From Spirochaetales bacterium (GTDB lineage: Bacteria > Spirochaetota > Spirochaetia > DSM-2461), in NCBI GenBank assembly GCA_028533045.1, contig JAQQAP010000047.1, positions 43,807 through 107,806 on the forward strand: DNA of 64,000 nucleotides. The letters run 5' to 3'. Below the pieces are notes generated by a model. The model made no database searches. It saw only the letters and a list, made by a program, of their open reading frames with translations, and was not told the DNA's origin. Below, in pieces: positions 25,238 to 35,031 of this stretch. Positions within the stretch are counted from its first letter, which is position 1. Every line of letters starts with the position of its first letter. The position numbers were made by a program, and so were the translations under genes.

Positions 25238-27285
25238 TTGATGTCAAACGGTTCAGGGACAAACTTTCCGGCCGTATCCGCTTCCCCGAAGATGTGAGCA
25301 GCAAAAAGATACTCTATGCCACGGCCTGTCGTTCTCCCTACCCCTCGGGTAACATAGAAAGTATAGAAATACCGGAACTGCCGGAAGATTGCTATGTTAT
25401 TGATTATAAGAAAATCCCCGGGGCCAAAACCTTTCAATTTCCCCTGGGGGAAATGCCTATCCTGGCAAACAGAAAAATAACCTACCCGGGAGAGCCCATA
25501 CTTTTAGTGGGTGCCCCCAGCAAAGATCTGCTTAAGGATTTGGTAGATAAAATAGAGATAAACATATCCCCCGAACCGGAATGGCCTCCCCTCTCACTGG
25601 AACTTGTGGAAAACGTTCAGTTTGAACGTCATTTTTTAAGGGGAGAAGCGGAAAAGATACTGGAAAAAGACGAATACATCGGGGATGAGGACTTCTTTAC
25701 CATTGAGGAGCAGGCCCCGACCTCTCGTCTTTCCGCCCATGTGAGCTGCCAGAAAGAGGGCCCCCGCTTTATTATCCACTCGGTGAATCAGTGGCCTTCG
25801 CTGGTTCGTAAAAATGTGGCAGCAGTCCTCAAGCTCCGCCGGGATCAAATCCTCCTGCGAAACTATCCTACCGATAATAACCAGGAAAGCCGCCTCTGGT
25901 ACACCGCCTTTACGGCCTGCCACGCGGCCCTTCTCTGCCAGGCATCAAAAAGAACCGTCAGCTTCCTCATAAACGAAGAACAGAATATCGATCTCACACC
26001 TACCCGGGGTAAAACGGAAATATATATGAAGGGCGCCCTCTCTTCCGAAGGGGACCTCCTGGCTCTCAAGGTCGATTTTGCCCTGGACGTGGGAGCCTAC
26101 GGTATTCTCACCCCCGAACTCATTGACCGAATGACCCTGGCCTGTACCGGAGTTTATCAGTGCCGAAATGTGGAAATTACGGGAAGAGGTATTCGGACCA
26201 ACCATATTCCCCGGGGCTTTTTTCCGGACCTGAATGTCTCCCAAATGTTCTATGCCATTGAGTGTTTTATGGACAACCTCATTCGCCAGGGAGGATTCTC
26301 ACCCTATGAATGGAAGAAGGAGAACCGCGTAAGAAAGGGGAACCTTTTTATGGGTAACAGCTCCCTGACCAAGCCGACTCCTTTGGTGAAGATTATGGAA
26401 AGCCTTAAGCTGAATTCCGACTTCCAGCGCAAACATATGTCCTACCAACTTCTTCAGGACCACCGGGAGAACATTTCCCAGAATCAGGAATCCTTCCGCA
26501 GGGGTATTGCCCTCTCCCTTGCCTACGGGGGAAACGATTTCCTTTACAACCATACGGACCTGACCAGCATGACCGTCCGTGCCGTACTGGACAAGGAAGG
26601 AGTTTTGACGATTTATCTGCCTCTCCAGCCGTCAATGAATCGGATAAAAAAACGCTGGGCCCAAATAGCTGCGGAAATTCTGCAAATCGAAGATACCAAC
26701 CAGGTGGTCTTCCTTTTTGACCAGGAAAGACAGAACGGGGGCCCCCTCACCGCCGGTCGTAAAATTACCCATGTGACCCGTCTTATTGAACTTTGCTGCG
26801 AACAGATTCAAAAAAGACGATTTCGCGACCCCCTCCCCCTGGATGTAACCCGGCGCTACAGCCGGCAGGAATCCCGCTGGGACAAGGAAAAAATGGACGG
26901 GATCCCCTTTTACGGTTTAAGCTGGGGCGGCTGTACGGCGGAAATAGAACTTGATACGGCCACCGAAGAGATGACCATAAAATACATTCACATAGTACTC
27001 GATGGCGGTTTAATCCTTGACGAACCCTCTGCGCGAATAACGGTAGAGCGGGGGCTTCATCAAGCCCTGGACAATGCCTTGGGAATGGATTGGCGAGAAC
27101 GATATCCCTTTCCCGCCTATGACGTGGATTTTATTTCTACGGGAAATCAAAGTTACGGTATAGACGGCCTTGTTCAAAGTCTAATTCCCTCCGCACTGGC
27201 CGGGGCTATTAAGCAGGCTTCCGGCCGAAAGGGCTATATGCTCCCCCTGGAAGTGGGACTTTTAAGGGAGGATGAAACAAGATGA
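25234..27285 (+). CDS. Xanthine-dehydrogenase-family large (molybdopterin-binding) subunit, divergent
   Basis: A 683-residue protein related to the aldehyde/xanthine oxidase large subunit. Recognisable pieces are the early substrate-channel domain with E-E-Q (about 165), the G-A-Y-G region near 285 (V-G-A-Y-G-I-L-T-P) and the family-like end S-A-L-A-G-A-I-K-Q-A-S-G-R-K. It is shorter than usual (about 760). The K-G-V-G-E segment with the catalytic Glu, expected just before that end, reads Y-G-I-D-G-L-V-Q-S, with no Glu. It may therefore not act as a hydroxylase. The start overlaps the aminotransferase gene by four bases and the stop overlaps the iron-sulfur subunit by four bases. Confidence 0.8.
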   Translation: MIDVKRFRDKLSGRIRFPEDVSSKKILYATACRSPYPSGNIESIEIPELPEDCYVIDYKKIPGAKTFQFPLGEMPILANRKITYPGEPILLVGAPSKDLLKDLVDKIEINISPEPEWPPLSLELVENVQFERHFLRGEAEKILEKDEYIGDEDFFTIEEQAPTSRLSAHVSCQKEGPRFIIHSVNQWPSLVRKNVAAVLKLRRDQILLRNYPTDNNQESRLWYTAFTACHAALLCQASKRTVSFLINEEQNIDLTPTRGKTEIYMKGALSSEGDLLALKVDFALDVGAYGILTPELIDRMTLACTGVYQCRNVEITGRGIRTNHIPRGFFPDLNVSQMFYAIECFMDNLIRQGGFSPYEWKKENRVRKGNLFMGNSSLTKPTPLVKIMESLKLNSDFQRKHMSYQLLQDHRENISQNQESFRRGIALSLAYGGNDFLYNHTDLTSMTVRAVLDKEGVLTIYLPLQPSMNRIKKRWAQIAAEILQIEDTNQVVFLFDQERQNGGPLTAGRKITHVTRLIELCCEQIQKRRFRDPLPLDVTRRYSRQESRWDKEKMDGIPFYGLSWGGCTAEIELDTATEEMTIKYIHIVLDGGLILDEPSARITVERGLHQALDNALGMDWRERYPFPAYDVDFISTGNQSYGIDGLVQSLIPSALAGAIKQASGRKGYMLPLEVGLLREDETR

Positions 27286-27758
27286 CAATAAATTTTACTC
27301 TTAACGGCGAAGAAAAGGAGATAAAAGTCCCCCCCAATAAAAAACTCTCCTACGTACTTCGTGAAGATTGCGGGATTCGCGGTGTTCACCCCGGCTGCGG
27401 GCAGGGCCAATGCGGGGGCTGCCTTGTTCTTGACGGTATTAATCCGGTCTATTCCTGTCTTATGCCTGCCTTTTCTTTACAGGGAAGGAATATTACCACC
27501 ATTGAAGGTTTTGTTCAGACCCCCCTCTTTCCCATAATAGAGAAGGGATTCAAGAGGGCCGGAGTGGTTCTTTGCGACTTCTGCGCCCCCGCCCGGGTTC
27601 TCTCCCTGGGGGCTTTGATTCTACAGGGCCGTAACCCTGATCAGGCCGAAATACGTGAACAGATAGAAATAGTAAAATGTTCCTGCGTAGGGCCCGATTC
27701 ACTGGAAATGGGCATTCAGATTGCCCTGGAGGAGCACTATGCCCGGGAAAGAAGGTAA
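27282..27758 (+). CDS. Xanthine-dehydrogenase-family [2Fe-2S] subunit
   Basis: A 158-residue electron-transfer subunit. The plant-type ferredoxin cluster ligands are intact (C-G-Q-G-Q-C-G-G-C, with the fourth Cys in Y-S-C-L), as are those of the second, helical cluster (C-D-F-C-A-P-A and K-C-S-C). The length is normal for CoxS/XdhC-type small subunits. It overlaps the large-subunit gene by four bases and the FAD-subunit gene by 20. The intact clusters show the complex is still under selection for electron transfer even though the large subunit looks altered. Confidence 0.92.
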   Translation: MTINFTLNGEEKEIKVPPNKKLSYVLREDCGIRGVHPGCGQGQCGGCLVLDGINPVYSCLMPAFSLQGRNITTIEGFVQTPLFPIIEKGFKRAGVVLCDFCAPARVLSLGALILQGRNPDQAEIREQIEIVKCSCVGPDSLEMGIQIALEEHYARERR

Positions 27759-28605
27759 GATTTACTATCCCGTCAGTCTGGGTGAAGTGCTTAACATTAT
27801 TAGAACCTACGGTACCATACCTTTTTTCTCCGGCCGTATGTATCCGGAGATAGAGGGTATTCCCGGCACCTATTACTCCCTCCCCCATGAGATCATTAGT
27901 TTAGACCAAGTGGAAGAACTCAAGAAAATCAATCGGAGCGAAACCTATATTGACTGCGGAAGTACGGTTCCTTTCTCCGCCCTATTCAGTAAGGCCGGAC
28001 ATATTCTTCCCCCCATTGTAATCAAGACTGTAAAGAATAGTTTTAACCCGGCCCGCCTTTGTCTAACAACTCCGGCGGGGCTTATCTATTCGGGCTGCTT
28101 CCCCACCCCCATAAGCCTCCTTTTTAACGTCATCGATGTCTCCTATGAAATAAGAAGGCTCAAAATGCACCGCTGGCGGGGCCTTATGGCGGTAAACCAC
28201 TGGACCTATCACAATCAACTGTTCAAGAACCGGAAAATAGAGCTCAAAGAGGGTGATATTGTTGTGAGAATGCGTCTTCCCTCCAATACCTGGGGAAAGG
28301 CCCGTATACGCCGTATTCAGCTGGGCAAAGATAGTCTTTACTTGGCCATGACCGCCGATATCAATCGCAACTATATCTCCAACTTCCGTTTTTCCTACGC
28401 CCTTGAGGGAGGAGAGATTTTCCGGGAGCGGGATCGGGAAGCCCATATATCCGGCCGTAATCTGGACGCCTCTTCCAAAGAAATAGAAACCCTTTCCAAA
28501 GTAGCCGCAGAAAAACTGGGTTACCGGGACAATGAAAAATTAATCCGGGCAATTTACAATAGTCTCCAAATATTCCTTTACCAAAACAACGAATCCGGGG
28601 CATAA
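27739..28605 (+). CDS. Xanthine-dehydrogenase-family FAD-binding subunit, divergent
   Basis: A 288-residue protein in the place of a CoxM/XdhB FAD subunit. The overall pattern fits: an N-terminal FAD lobe, I-D-C-G-S-T-V-P-F-S-A-L, and a C-terminal domain with an R-R-I-Q-L-G-K-D-S strand. The standard FAD-binding motifs are replaced: no G-G-T-D (F-S-G-R-M instead) and no T-I-G-G-N (L-T-T-P-A-G-L-I-Y-S-G instead). Flavin binding is therefore uncertain. ATG 27739 follows GGAGG at 5-6 bases and overlaps the iron-sulfur gene. The dnaE start lies 21 bases after its stop. Confidence 0.75.
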   Translation: MPGKEGKIYYPVSLGEVLNIIRTYGTIPFFSGRMYPEIEGIPGTYYSLPHEIISLDQVEELKKINRSETYIDCGSTVPFSALFSKAGHILPPIVIKTVKNSFNPARLCLTTPAGLIYSGCFPTPISLLFNVIDVSYEIRRLKMHRWRGLMAVNHWTYHNQLFKNRKIELKEGDIVVRMRLPSNTWGKARIRRIQLGKDSLYLAMTADINRNYISNFRFSYALEGGEIFRERDREAHISGRNLDASSKEIETLSKVAAEKLGYRDNEKLIRAIYNSLQIFLYQNNESGA

Positions 28606-28626
28606 TACCCTCTTGGGAGGACAGGA

Positions 28627-31600
28627 TTGAGTAACTTCGTTCATTTGCACAATCATTCGGATTATTCGCTTCTTGACGGAGCGGTTAAAATTGATTGGTA
28701 CGTTCAGGAAGCCCAGGAACAGGGCATGAAACATTTGGGTCTGACAGACCACGGGAACCTCTTTGGGGCGCTCCGTTTTGAGCAGGCCTGCCACAAGGCC
28801 GGGATTAATCCGGTTATTGGGATGGAGGCCTATGTGGCTGCCGGTTCGCGACACGTAAAAGCCAAAAACACCGAAAAAAACGGCCGCAATTACTACCACC
28901 TCTGCCTTTACTGTAAAAACGAAATAGGTTACCAAAACCTCATGATACTCGCCTCCCGGGGCTATACGGAGGGTTTTTACTACAAACCCCGTATCGACGA
29001 CGAGCTTTTGGAAGAATTTCACGAAGGACTTATCGCCTCCAGCGCCTGTATTGCAGGAGAAGTACCCCACGCTATCATCAAAGGGGATTACGAGAAAGCC
29101 AAGGAGCGGGCTCTTTACTATAAGAACCTCTTTGGAGAAGAGAACTACTACCTGGAAATGATGGATCACTTTATCCCGGAAGAAAAGGTAGCCAACGAAG
29201 GACTTATGAGGCTCTCCAAAGAGCTGGACATCCCTCTCATTGCCACTAACGACATCCACTTTTTCAAGAAAGAACACGCCAACGCCCACGATATTATGCT
29301 CTGTATCGGGACCAAGCGGATGAAGAACGAAACCAACCGTATGACCCTAAGCAAGGAGCTCTACTTTAAAACGGAAGAGGAGATGCGCGCCCTCTTTGCC
29401 CACTGTCCCGAAGCGTTGGACAATACGGTGAAACTGGCGGAGAAATGTAACCTTACCATCCCCCAGCCCGGACCTATTCTGCCGGACTACTACATACCGG
29501 AAGAATTCACCGATCCCATGGCCTATCTAAGACACCTGGTTTACGAGGGGCTTAAAAAGCGCTACGACGAGATAAGCGAAGAGATCACAGATCGGGCCGA
29601 TTTTGAACTAAAAACCATCGACGGCATGGGATTCCCCGGCTACTTCCTCATCGTATGGGACTTTATAGACTGGGCCAAGCAGAACGATATTCCCGTAGGT
29701 CCCGGACGAGGTTCCGGGGCGGGCTCCATTGTCGCCTACGCCCTGGGAATTACCGATATAGACCCCCTTCTCTACGACCTGCTCTTTGAGCGATTCCTCA
29801 ACCCGGAACGTGTATCCATGCCAGACTTTGACGTGGACTTCTGCAACGAGCGGCGCGGGGAAGTGGTGGATTATGTTACCCGGAAATACGGTTATGACCA
29901 GGTGGGCGGTATCTGTACCTTCGGAACTCTCAAGACCAAGGCCGTTCTTAAGGACGTGGCCCGGGTTCTGGACATCGACTTTAACGAATCCAACGCCATT
30001 ACCAAGGTTGTTCCCGAAGACAAGCCCCCCAAGGACTGGAAGAAAAGCAAGGTCGAATATTTCGTGGAGCATGTGCCCGAGCTCAAGGCCTTCTACGACC
30101 GGGGCGGTGTTTACAAGGAGCTTTTTGAGACAGCGGCCATTCTGGAAGGAATGAATCGAAACATCTCCACCCACGCCTGTGGTAAGGTTATCGGAAAATC
30201 CCGTCTTACCGACTTTGTCCCCCTTTACAAGGATCAAAAGTCCGGAGAAATCACCAGTGAATTCACCATGGATATTATCGAACCCTGCGGGCTGGTAAAA
30301 ATGGACTTCCTGGGCCTCAAAACTCTGGACGTTTTGAAAAATACGGAAAACCTTGTTAAAAAAACGAACCCCGATTTTTGCGTGGATACGGTCTCGGAAG
30401 AGGACAAAAACACCTTTGATATGCTATCCCGAGGGGACAGTACGGCCATTTTCCAGTTTGAATCGGCGGGGATGCAAAAAATTCTCCGGGACGCCAAGCC
30501 GGAATGTATAGAAGATATGATCGCCTTGAACGCCCTTTACCGTCCGGGGCCAATGCAGTTTATTCCCAACTATATTGAGGGGAAGAAAAATCCTGCGAAA
30601 ATTGACTATCCCGATCCGGACCTGGTAGACCTTCTCAAGCCCACCTACGGGGTTATTGTCTACCAGGAACAGGTAATGAAGGTAGCCCAGATAATCGGGG
30701 GCTTCTCCCTTGGTAAGGCGGATATTCTCCGCCGAGCCATGGGTAAGAAGAAAGTAAAAGACATGGAAAAGATGAAGGTGGAATTCATCGCCGGCGCCAA
30801 AGAGCGGGGCAAGGATGAGAAACACGCCGCCTATATCTTCGAAATGCTTGAACCCTTTGCAGGTTACGGATTTAACAAATCCCATGCGGCGGCCTACTCT
30901 GTGGTTGCCTATAAAACGGCCTACTGTAAGGCCAACCACCCCGCCGAATTCATGGCGGCCAACCTTACCAACGAAATATCCAACCCCGATTCGTTCAAGC
31001 TCTACATGGACCACTGTGCCGATATGAACCTGGACATCATGCCCCCGGATATGAACATCTCGGAGAAGTACTTTACCGTAAACGAAGGGAAAATTTACTA
31101 CGGCCTGGTCGGTATAAAGGGAATGGGAAGTGCTGCGGTTGACGCCATTATGGCCGAGCGTGACAAAAACGGCCCCTTTACCTCCTTCATAGACTTCCTG
31201 GAGCGGATGGAGTCGGGAAGTGTGAACAAGCGTGTTGTGGAAGTATCCATTCAGTCGGGCCTCTTCGATAAGATAGACGAACACAATCGGGCCACCCTCC
31301 TCCACAATATGGAAAGGATCATGGAAATTGTTTCCAAAAGACGGGATTTGGTCAAATACGGACAGAGTTCCCTCTTTGGAGACTGCGACGAAGAGATTAA
31401 CCCGGAAATCGAGTTTGAATTGATGGAAGACTGGCCCAAAAATGAAGTGTTACGCCTGGAAAAGGAAAACCTGGGCTTCTACTTTTCCGGCCATCCCCTG
31501 GATGAACATAAAAAAATCTGGCAAAAGGCGACCACCCTGGATCTGGACAACTCCCGCCGGGCCACAGCCAACAAGGAGTACACCATTTTGGGGATGATTA

Positions 31601-32067
31601 AGGAGCACAAAGTCCTTCTCTCCAAAACGGGTAAAAGAATGGCCTTTGGGACCATAGAAGACTTCAAGGGCACCATTGAATTTGCCATGTTCGGCCGTCA
31701 GTATGAAGAATTCGGCCATCTTCTGGCTCCCGACGCCATACTGGGCTTTGTGGGAAAGGTGGATTTTAGACGGGATAATCCTTCTCTTAAAATAGAACAG
31801 CTTATCTCTCCGGCAGAGCTTAAGGAGCAGTCGGTAAGAGAGATCCACCTGGAAATCCACCATGAGAACATGGAAGACGATGACCTCATCGATTTTGCCT
31901 CCTTTCTTACGGCCAATCCGGGGAACTGTTCCGTCTTCTTTCATCTGGCACACAAGAGCAGTCCCACCATCGTTAAGGCCTCTCCCCAGTTTGCCATTTC
32001 CTCCGGATCAGAGGCGATTGACCGTTATCAGAATCATCCTCTGGTAGCTTCGGTGTGGAAAGAATAG
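28627..32067 (+). CDS. dnaE: DNA polymerase III alpha subunit
   Basis: The 1146-residue replicative polymerase subunit. The N-terminal PHP domain begins H-L-H-N-H-S-D-Y-S-L-L-D-G-A. The palm motif P-D-F-D-V-D-F (about residue 400) carries two catalytic Asp, with G-P-G-R-G-S-G-A-G-S-I-V just before it. Y-Q-E-Q-V-M and G-Y-G-F-N-K-S-H-A-A-A-Y are the usual later blocks, and an OB-fold region lies near the C-terminus. Size is normal for DnaE1. It starts at TTG 28627 after GGGAGGACAGGA. It is part of a plus-strand run from capD to recG, although a separate promoter is likely. Confidence 0.97.
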   Translation: MSNFVHLHNHSDYSLLDGAVKIDWYVQEAQEQGMKHLGLTDHGNLFGALRFEQACHKAGINPVIGMEAYVAAGSRHVKAKNTEKNGRNYYHLCLYCKNEIGYQNLMILASRGYTEGFYYKPRIDDELLEEFHEGLIASSACIAGEVPHAIIKGDYEKAKERALYYKNLFGEENYYLEMMDHFIPEEKVANEGLMRLSKELDIPLIATNDIHFFKKEHANAHDIMLCIGTKRMKNETNRMTLSKELYFKTEEEMRALFAHCPEALDNTVKLAEKCNLTIPQPGPILPDYYIPEEFTDPMAYLRHLVYEGLKKRYDEISEEITDRADFELKTIDGMGFPGYFLIVWDFIDWAKQNDIPVGPGRGSGAGSIVAYALGITDIDPLLYDLLFERFLNPERVSMPDFDVDFCNERRGEVVDYVTRKYGYDQVGGICTFGTLKTKAVLKDVARVLDIDFNESNAITKVVPEDKPPKDWKKSKVEYFVEHVPELKAFYDRGGVYKELFETAAILEGMNRNISTHACGKVIGKSRLTDFVPLYKDQKSGEITSEFTMDIIEPCGLVKMDFLGLKTLDVLKNTENLVKKTNPDFCVDTVSEEDKNTFDMLSRGDSTAIFQFESAGMQKILRDAKPECIEDMIALNALYRPGPMQFIPNYIEGKKNPAKIDYPDPDLVDLLKPTYGVIVYQEQVMKVAQIIGGFSLGKADILRRAMGKKKVKDMEKMKVEFIAGAKERGKDEKHAAYIFEMLEPFAGYGFNKSHAAAYSVVAYKTAYCKANHPAEFMAANLTNEISNPDSFKLYMDHCADMNLDIMPPDMNISEKYFTVNEGKIYYGLVGIKGMGSAAVDAIMAERDKNGPFTSFIDFLERMESGSVNKRVVEVSIQSGLFDKIDEHNRATLLHNMERIMEIVSKRRDLVKYGQSSLFGDCDEEINPEIEFELMEDWPKNEVLRLEKENLGFYFSGHPLDEHKKIWQKATTLDLDNSRRATANKEYTILGMIKEHKVLLSKTGKRMAFGTIEDFKGTIEFAMFGRQYEEFGHLLAPDAILGFVGKVDFRRDNPSLKIEQLISPAELKEQSVREIHLEIHHENMEDDDLIDFASFLTANPGNCSVFFHLAHKSSPTIVKASPQFAISSGSEAIDRYQNHPLVASVWKE

Positions 32068-32119
32068 ACCGGACCGACTTTTTTTAGTATCTTAAAGAGG
32101 AATTCACCAAGGAGAATTG

Positions 32120-32701
32120 ATGAACAACATATTTCAAACAACCATGACTGTCCTTTCGGGCATTCTCTCTGTTTTCTCACTGATGCTTTTTATCCGCATC
32201 CTCTTAAGTTGGTTCCACGCCCCCTTTCTGGACGGACCCAAGCAGTTCCTGGGCGCCATCGTAGACCCCTACCTAAACAAATTCCGCGGTATCGAGTGGC
32301 TTAGATTCGGCATGCTCGACTTCTCCCCGGTACTGGCTTTTATCCTCCTGGGACTGGCCATTAACATCACCACCAATCTCTCCCATGGACAGGCGGTGAC
32401 AATCGGCCGCATCCTGGCCTACCTGATTAGCGATATCTGGGGCTTTGCCTCCTTCTTCATGAACATTATGATTGTCATGCTGATTGTCTTCCTGGTAGCG
32501 AACCTGATGGGACGGAACATCATGCTGGGGGGGCTTAACAACCTGCTCTACCGTATTACAGACCGGGTCATGTCCCTTTTTGGGAGAGAAACCTATCACA
32601 TGACTCAGGGAATAATCATATCCCTCGTGTTTATTCTTGTACTAAGAGTGGGCCTCTCCATAGGCTTTGCCTATCTGATTAACTTTCTCTACCGTTTGTA
32701 A
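32120..32701 (+). CDS. YggT-family membrane protein
   Basis: A 193-residue inner-membrane protein with two copies of the YggT unit: each has a helix pair and an R-I-L-x-S-W or R-V-M-S-L-F segment with P-Y-L-N near residue 50. About five hydrophobic segments are visible. YggT proteins are linked to osmotic protection or division-site membrane organisation, but their biochemistry is not settled. ATG 32120 follows AAGGAGAA; an in-frame TTG three bases earlier is less likely. It lies between dnaE and recG, 14 bases before the latter. Confidence 0.85.
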   Translation: MNNIFQTTMTVLSGILSVFSLMLFIRILLSWFHAPFLDGPKQFLGAIVDPYLNKFRGIEWLRFGMLDFSPVLAFILLGLAINITTNLSHGQAVTIGRILAYLISDIWGFASFFMNIMIVMLIVFLVANLMGRNIMLGGLNNLLYRITDRVMSLFGRETYHMTQGIIISLVFILVLRVGLSIGFAYLINFLYRL

Positions 32702-32715
32702 GGAGAGGGAGTCCC

Positions 32716-34782
32716 TTGTTTCTGGCGGAGCTTGAGCAGAATGTATCTCGGTTAAAAGGAATCGGTAAAAACGCCGCTTCCGACCTGGCCAATATGGGGA
32801 TTCATTCCATAGGCTCCCTTCTTACCCACTACCCTGTCCGCTACGATGACAGAAAAACCTTTCGTCCCTTCTCCGCTTCCGCCGAAGGGGTGAGTGTAAA
32901 TACCCGGGCGAAAGTGGTGGATCACGAGTGGATTGGCCACGGATACAAGAAGGCTCTTAAGGTGATTGTGGAGGACGATTCAGGGCGGGCCTCGCTGGTC
33001 TGCTTTGGGCGTAACTTCCTGGAAAGACGCCTCTTTGTGGGAGCGGAAATTTTTCTCACAGGACAGTTTTCTCACAAGTACGGCGAACTTCAAACGGGCA
33101 CCTTTGAGTTTGAAGAAGTGAGCGACCATCCCAAGGACTTTGGCTTGATTCTCCCCGTTTACGCCCTGTCCGGCTCTCTCCTTCAAAAAACCCTGCGAAA
33201 AGCCATACGTCAAGCCTACAACGACTGGGCTCTTAACATTGACGATGAACTTCCTTCTTCTCTCCTCCAAAAAATGGGCCTTCTAAGCAAAGGTGACGCC
33301 CTTAAACGGATTCATATGCCCCAATCCCTGCCGGACATAGAGAAAGCCCGTCACAGCCTTATTTGGGAAGAACTCCTCCACCTTCAGATGACCATTGGTA
33401 AGAAAGCCCTGGCCCAGAGAGTGGGTAAAACAGACCGTCCTTCTCTTCCACACAGTTTAAGAGACCGATTTATTGAAGGGCTTCCCTTTAGTCTGACCGA
33501 AGACCAGAGAAAAACGGTGGATATAATCCTGGAGGATATGAACGGAGACAAGATAATGAACCGTCTGGTTCAGGGAGAAGTGGGTTCGGGAAAAACCCTG
33601 GTAGCCTTTATTGCCGCTCTGCCCGTCATAGAAGGAGGAGGACAGGCCGCCATGATGGCTCCTACCGAATTGCTGGCCCGTCAACACGGAGAAAATGCCG
33701 CTAAACTTTTGGAGCCCCTGGGAATAAGGCTAGCCTTCCTTTCCGGTCAAATTGGTACGGAAGAGCGCAGCCTCCTTCTCAAAGAACTCAAGGAAGGACG
33801 AATCGACTTTATTGTAGGGACCCACGCCCTCTTTACGGAGGATGTGGCCTTTAAAGACCTGCGCCTTGTCATAGTGGACGAACAGCACCGCTTTGGGGTC
33901 AAACAGCGCCTTACCCTGGCGGAAAAGGGGGACAAACCGGACCTCCTTCTTATGACGGCCACCCCCATTCCCCGAACCCTTTCCCTCACCGCATTCGGCG
34001 ACCTGGACATAAGTTCCATTAAGACCATGCCCCGGGGTCGGAAAACCATTGTTACCCACCTGGCCAAGCGGGGAAACGAGTTCAAGGTGTACGACTTTGT
34101 TCACGGCGAACTGGCCAAGGGGCGGCAGGCCTATTTTGTTTACCCCCTCATCGAGCAATCGGACAAAATGTCTTTAAAAGATGCGGAATCCATGTACAAA
34201 TTCATAGCAGATAAGGCCTTTCCCGGTTATAAATGCGCCCTCATCCACTCCCGTGTACCGGAAGAAGAGAAAAGAGCCTCCATGGAAGCCTTCTCCCGGG
34301 GCGAGGTGGATATCCTTGTGGCCACCAGCGTGGTGGAAGTGGGGGTGGATGTGCCCAATGCCACGGTGATGGTTGTGGAACAGGCGGAGCGGTTCGGACT
34401 TTCCGCCCTCCACCAGCTCCGGGGGCGCGTGGGACGTGGGGAACATCAGTCTTACTGCTTTTTGGTCTTTGACGAGGGCCTGACCGAAGAGGGGAAACAG
34501 CGCATGATGATCATGAAAGAGAACAGCGACGGTTTTGTCATAGCCGAAGAAGACCTGAAGCTACGGGGGATGGGTGATATAACGGGGAGCCGCCAGTCGG
34601 GCTTTATGAACCTGACCATTGCCGACCTGGAACGGGACCGGGAAATCCTCCTTTTGGCCCGGGAAGAAACGGAAGGGATTCTCGGTTCCGACCCGGGCCT
34701 ACTAAGCAAAGAAAACACCCCATTAAGAGAGCTTTTTAGCAAGGCTCCCCCCTTTAATTCGGAGCTGATTTCCCAAGGTTAG
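32716..34782 (+). CDS. recG: ATP-dependent DNA helicase RecG
   Basis: A 688-residue branch-migrating helicase that regresses stalled forks and processes Holliday junctions. An N-terminal wedge with an OB fold (about 60-160) precedes the helicase. Motifs are Walker A G-E-V-G-S-G-K-T, Q-x-D-E-x-H variant V-D-E-Q-H-R-F-G, T-A-T-P-I-P-R-T-L and the C-terminal V-V-E-V-G-V-D-V-P-N-A plus Q-L-R-G-R-V-G-R-G. Length is normal. It starts at TTG 32716 with AAGGAGAGGG before it. No terminator was seen before the tRNA promoter 40 bases on. Confidence 0.97.
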   Translation: MFLAELEQNVSRLKGIGKNAASDLANMGIHSIGSLLTHYPVRYDDRKTFRPFSASAEGVSVNTRAKVVDHEWIGHGYKKALKVIVEDDSGRASLVCFGRNFLERRLFVGAEIFLTGQFSHKYGELQTGTFEFEEVSDHPKDFGLILPVYALSGSLLQKTLRKAIRQAYNDWALNIDDELPSSLLQKMGLLSKGDALKRIHMPQSLPDIEKARHSLIWEELLHLQMTIGKKALAQRVGKTDRPSLPHSLRDRFIEGLPFSLTEDQRKTVDIILEDMNGDKIMNRLVQGEVGSGKTLVAFIAALPVIEGGGQAAMMAPTELLARQHGENAAKLLEPLGIRLAFLSGQIGTEERSLLLKELKEGRIDFIVGTHALFTEDVAFKDLRLVIVDEQHRFGVKQRLTLAEKGDKPDLLLMTATPIPRTLSLTAFGDLDISSIKTMPRGRKTIVTHLAKRGNEFKVYDFVHGELAKGRQAYFVYPLIEQSDKMSLKDAESMYKFIADKAFPGYKCALIHSRVPEEEKRASMEAFSRGEVDILVATSVVEVGVDVPNATVMVVEQAERFGLSALHQLRGRVGRGEHQSYCFLVFDEGLTEEGKQRMMIMKENSDGFVIAEEDLKLRGMGDITGSRQSGFMNLTIADLERDREILLLAREETEGILGSDPGLLSKENTPLRELFSKAPPFNSELISQG

Positions 34783-34823
34783 AGGTCCCGTAAAAATTGC
34801 CAAAAATTATTTTTCAGGAGCTG

Positions 34824-34852
34824 TTGACAATAATTATTATACAGAGTATATT
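34824..34852 (+). promoter_or_regulatory. Promoter of tRNA-Pro
   Basis: Perfect TTGACA (34824-34829), 17-bp spacer, TATATT (34847-34852). The expected start is near 34859, 15 bases before the tRNA. Confidence 0.8.
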
Positions 34853-34873
34853 ACTGCTCGTTGCTAATAACAA

Positions 34874-34947
34874 CGGGCTGTAGCGCAGGGGTTTAGCGTA
34901 CGTGTCTGGGGGACACGGGGTCGCCGGTTCAAATCCGGCCAGCCCGA
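34874..34947 (+). tRNA. tRNA-Pro (anticodon GGG)
   Basis: A 74-base cloverleaf. The acceptor arms CGGGCTG and CAGCCCG pair fully. The anticodon stem CGTGT/ACACG encloses CTGGGGG with anticodon GGG at 34908-34910, reading CCC and CCT. The T arm is GCCGG-TTCAAAT-CCGGC. No CCA is encoded (A-C-T-T follows). It stands alone with its own promoter and terminator. Confidence 0.95.
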
Positions 34948-34953
34948 CTTTTT

Positions 34954-34999
34954 AAGTCTTGTAATCAAGTGATTTTCGCTTGGGTGCAAGGCTTTTTTT
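34954..34999 (+). terminator. Terminator of tRNA-Pro
   Basis: AAGTCTTG (34954-34961) pairs with CAAGGCTT (34987-34994) around an inner hairpin CAAGTG/CGCTTG. Seven T follow (34993-34999). Confidence 0.8.
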
Positions 35000-35031
35000 A
35001 TGCCCTAAAGCATGTCCGGCGTCCAGGGTGT

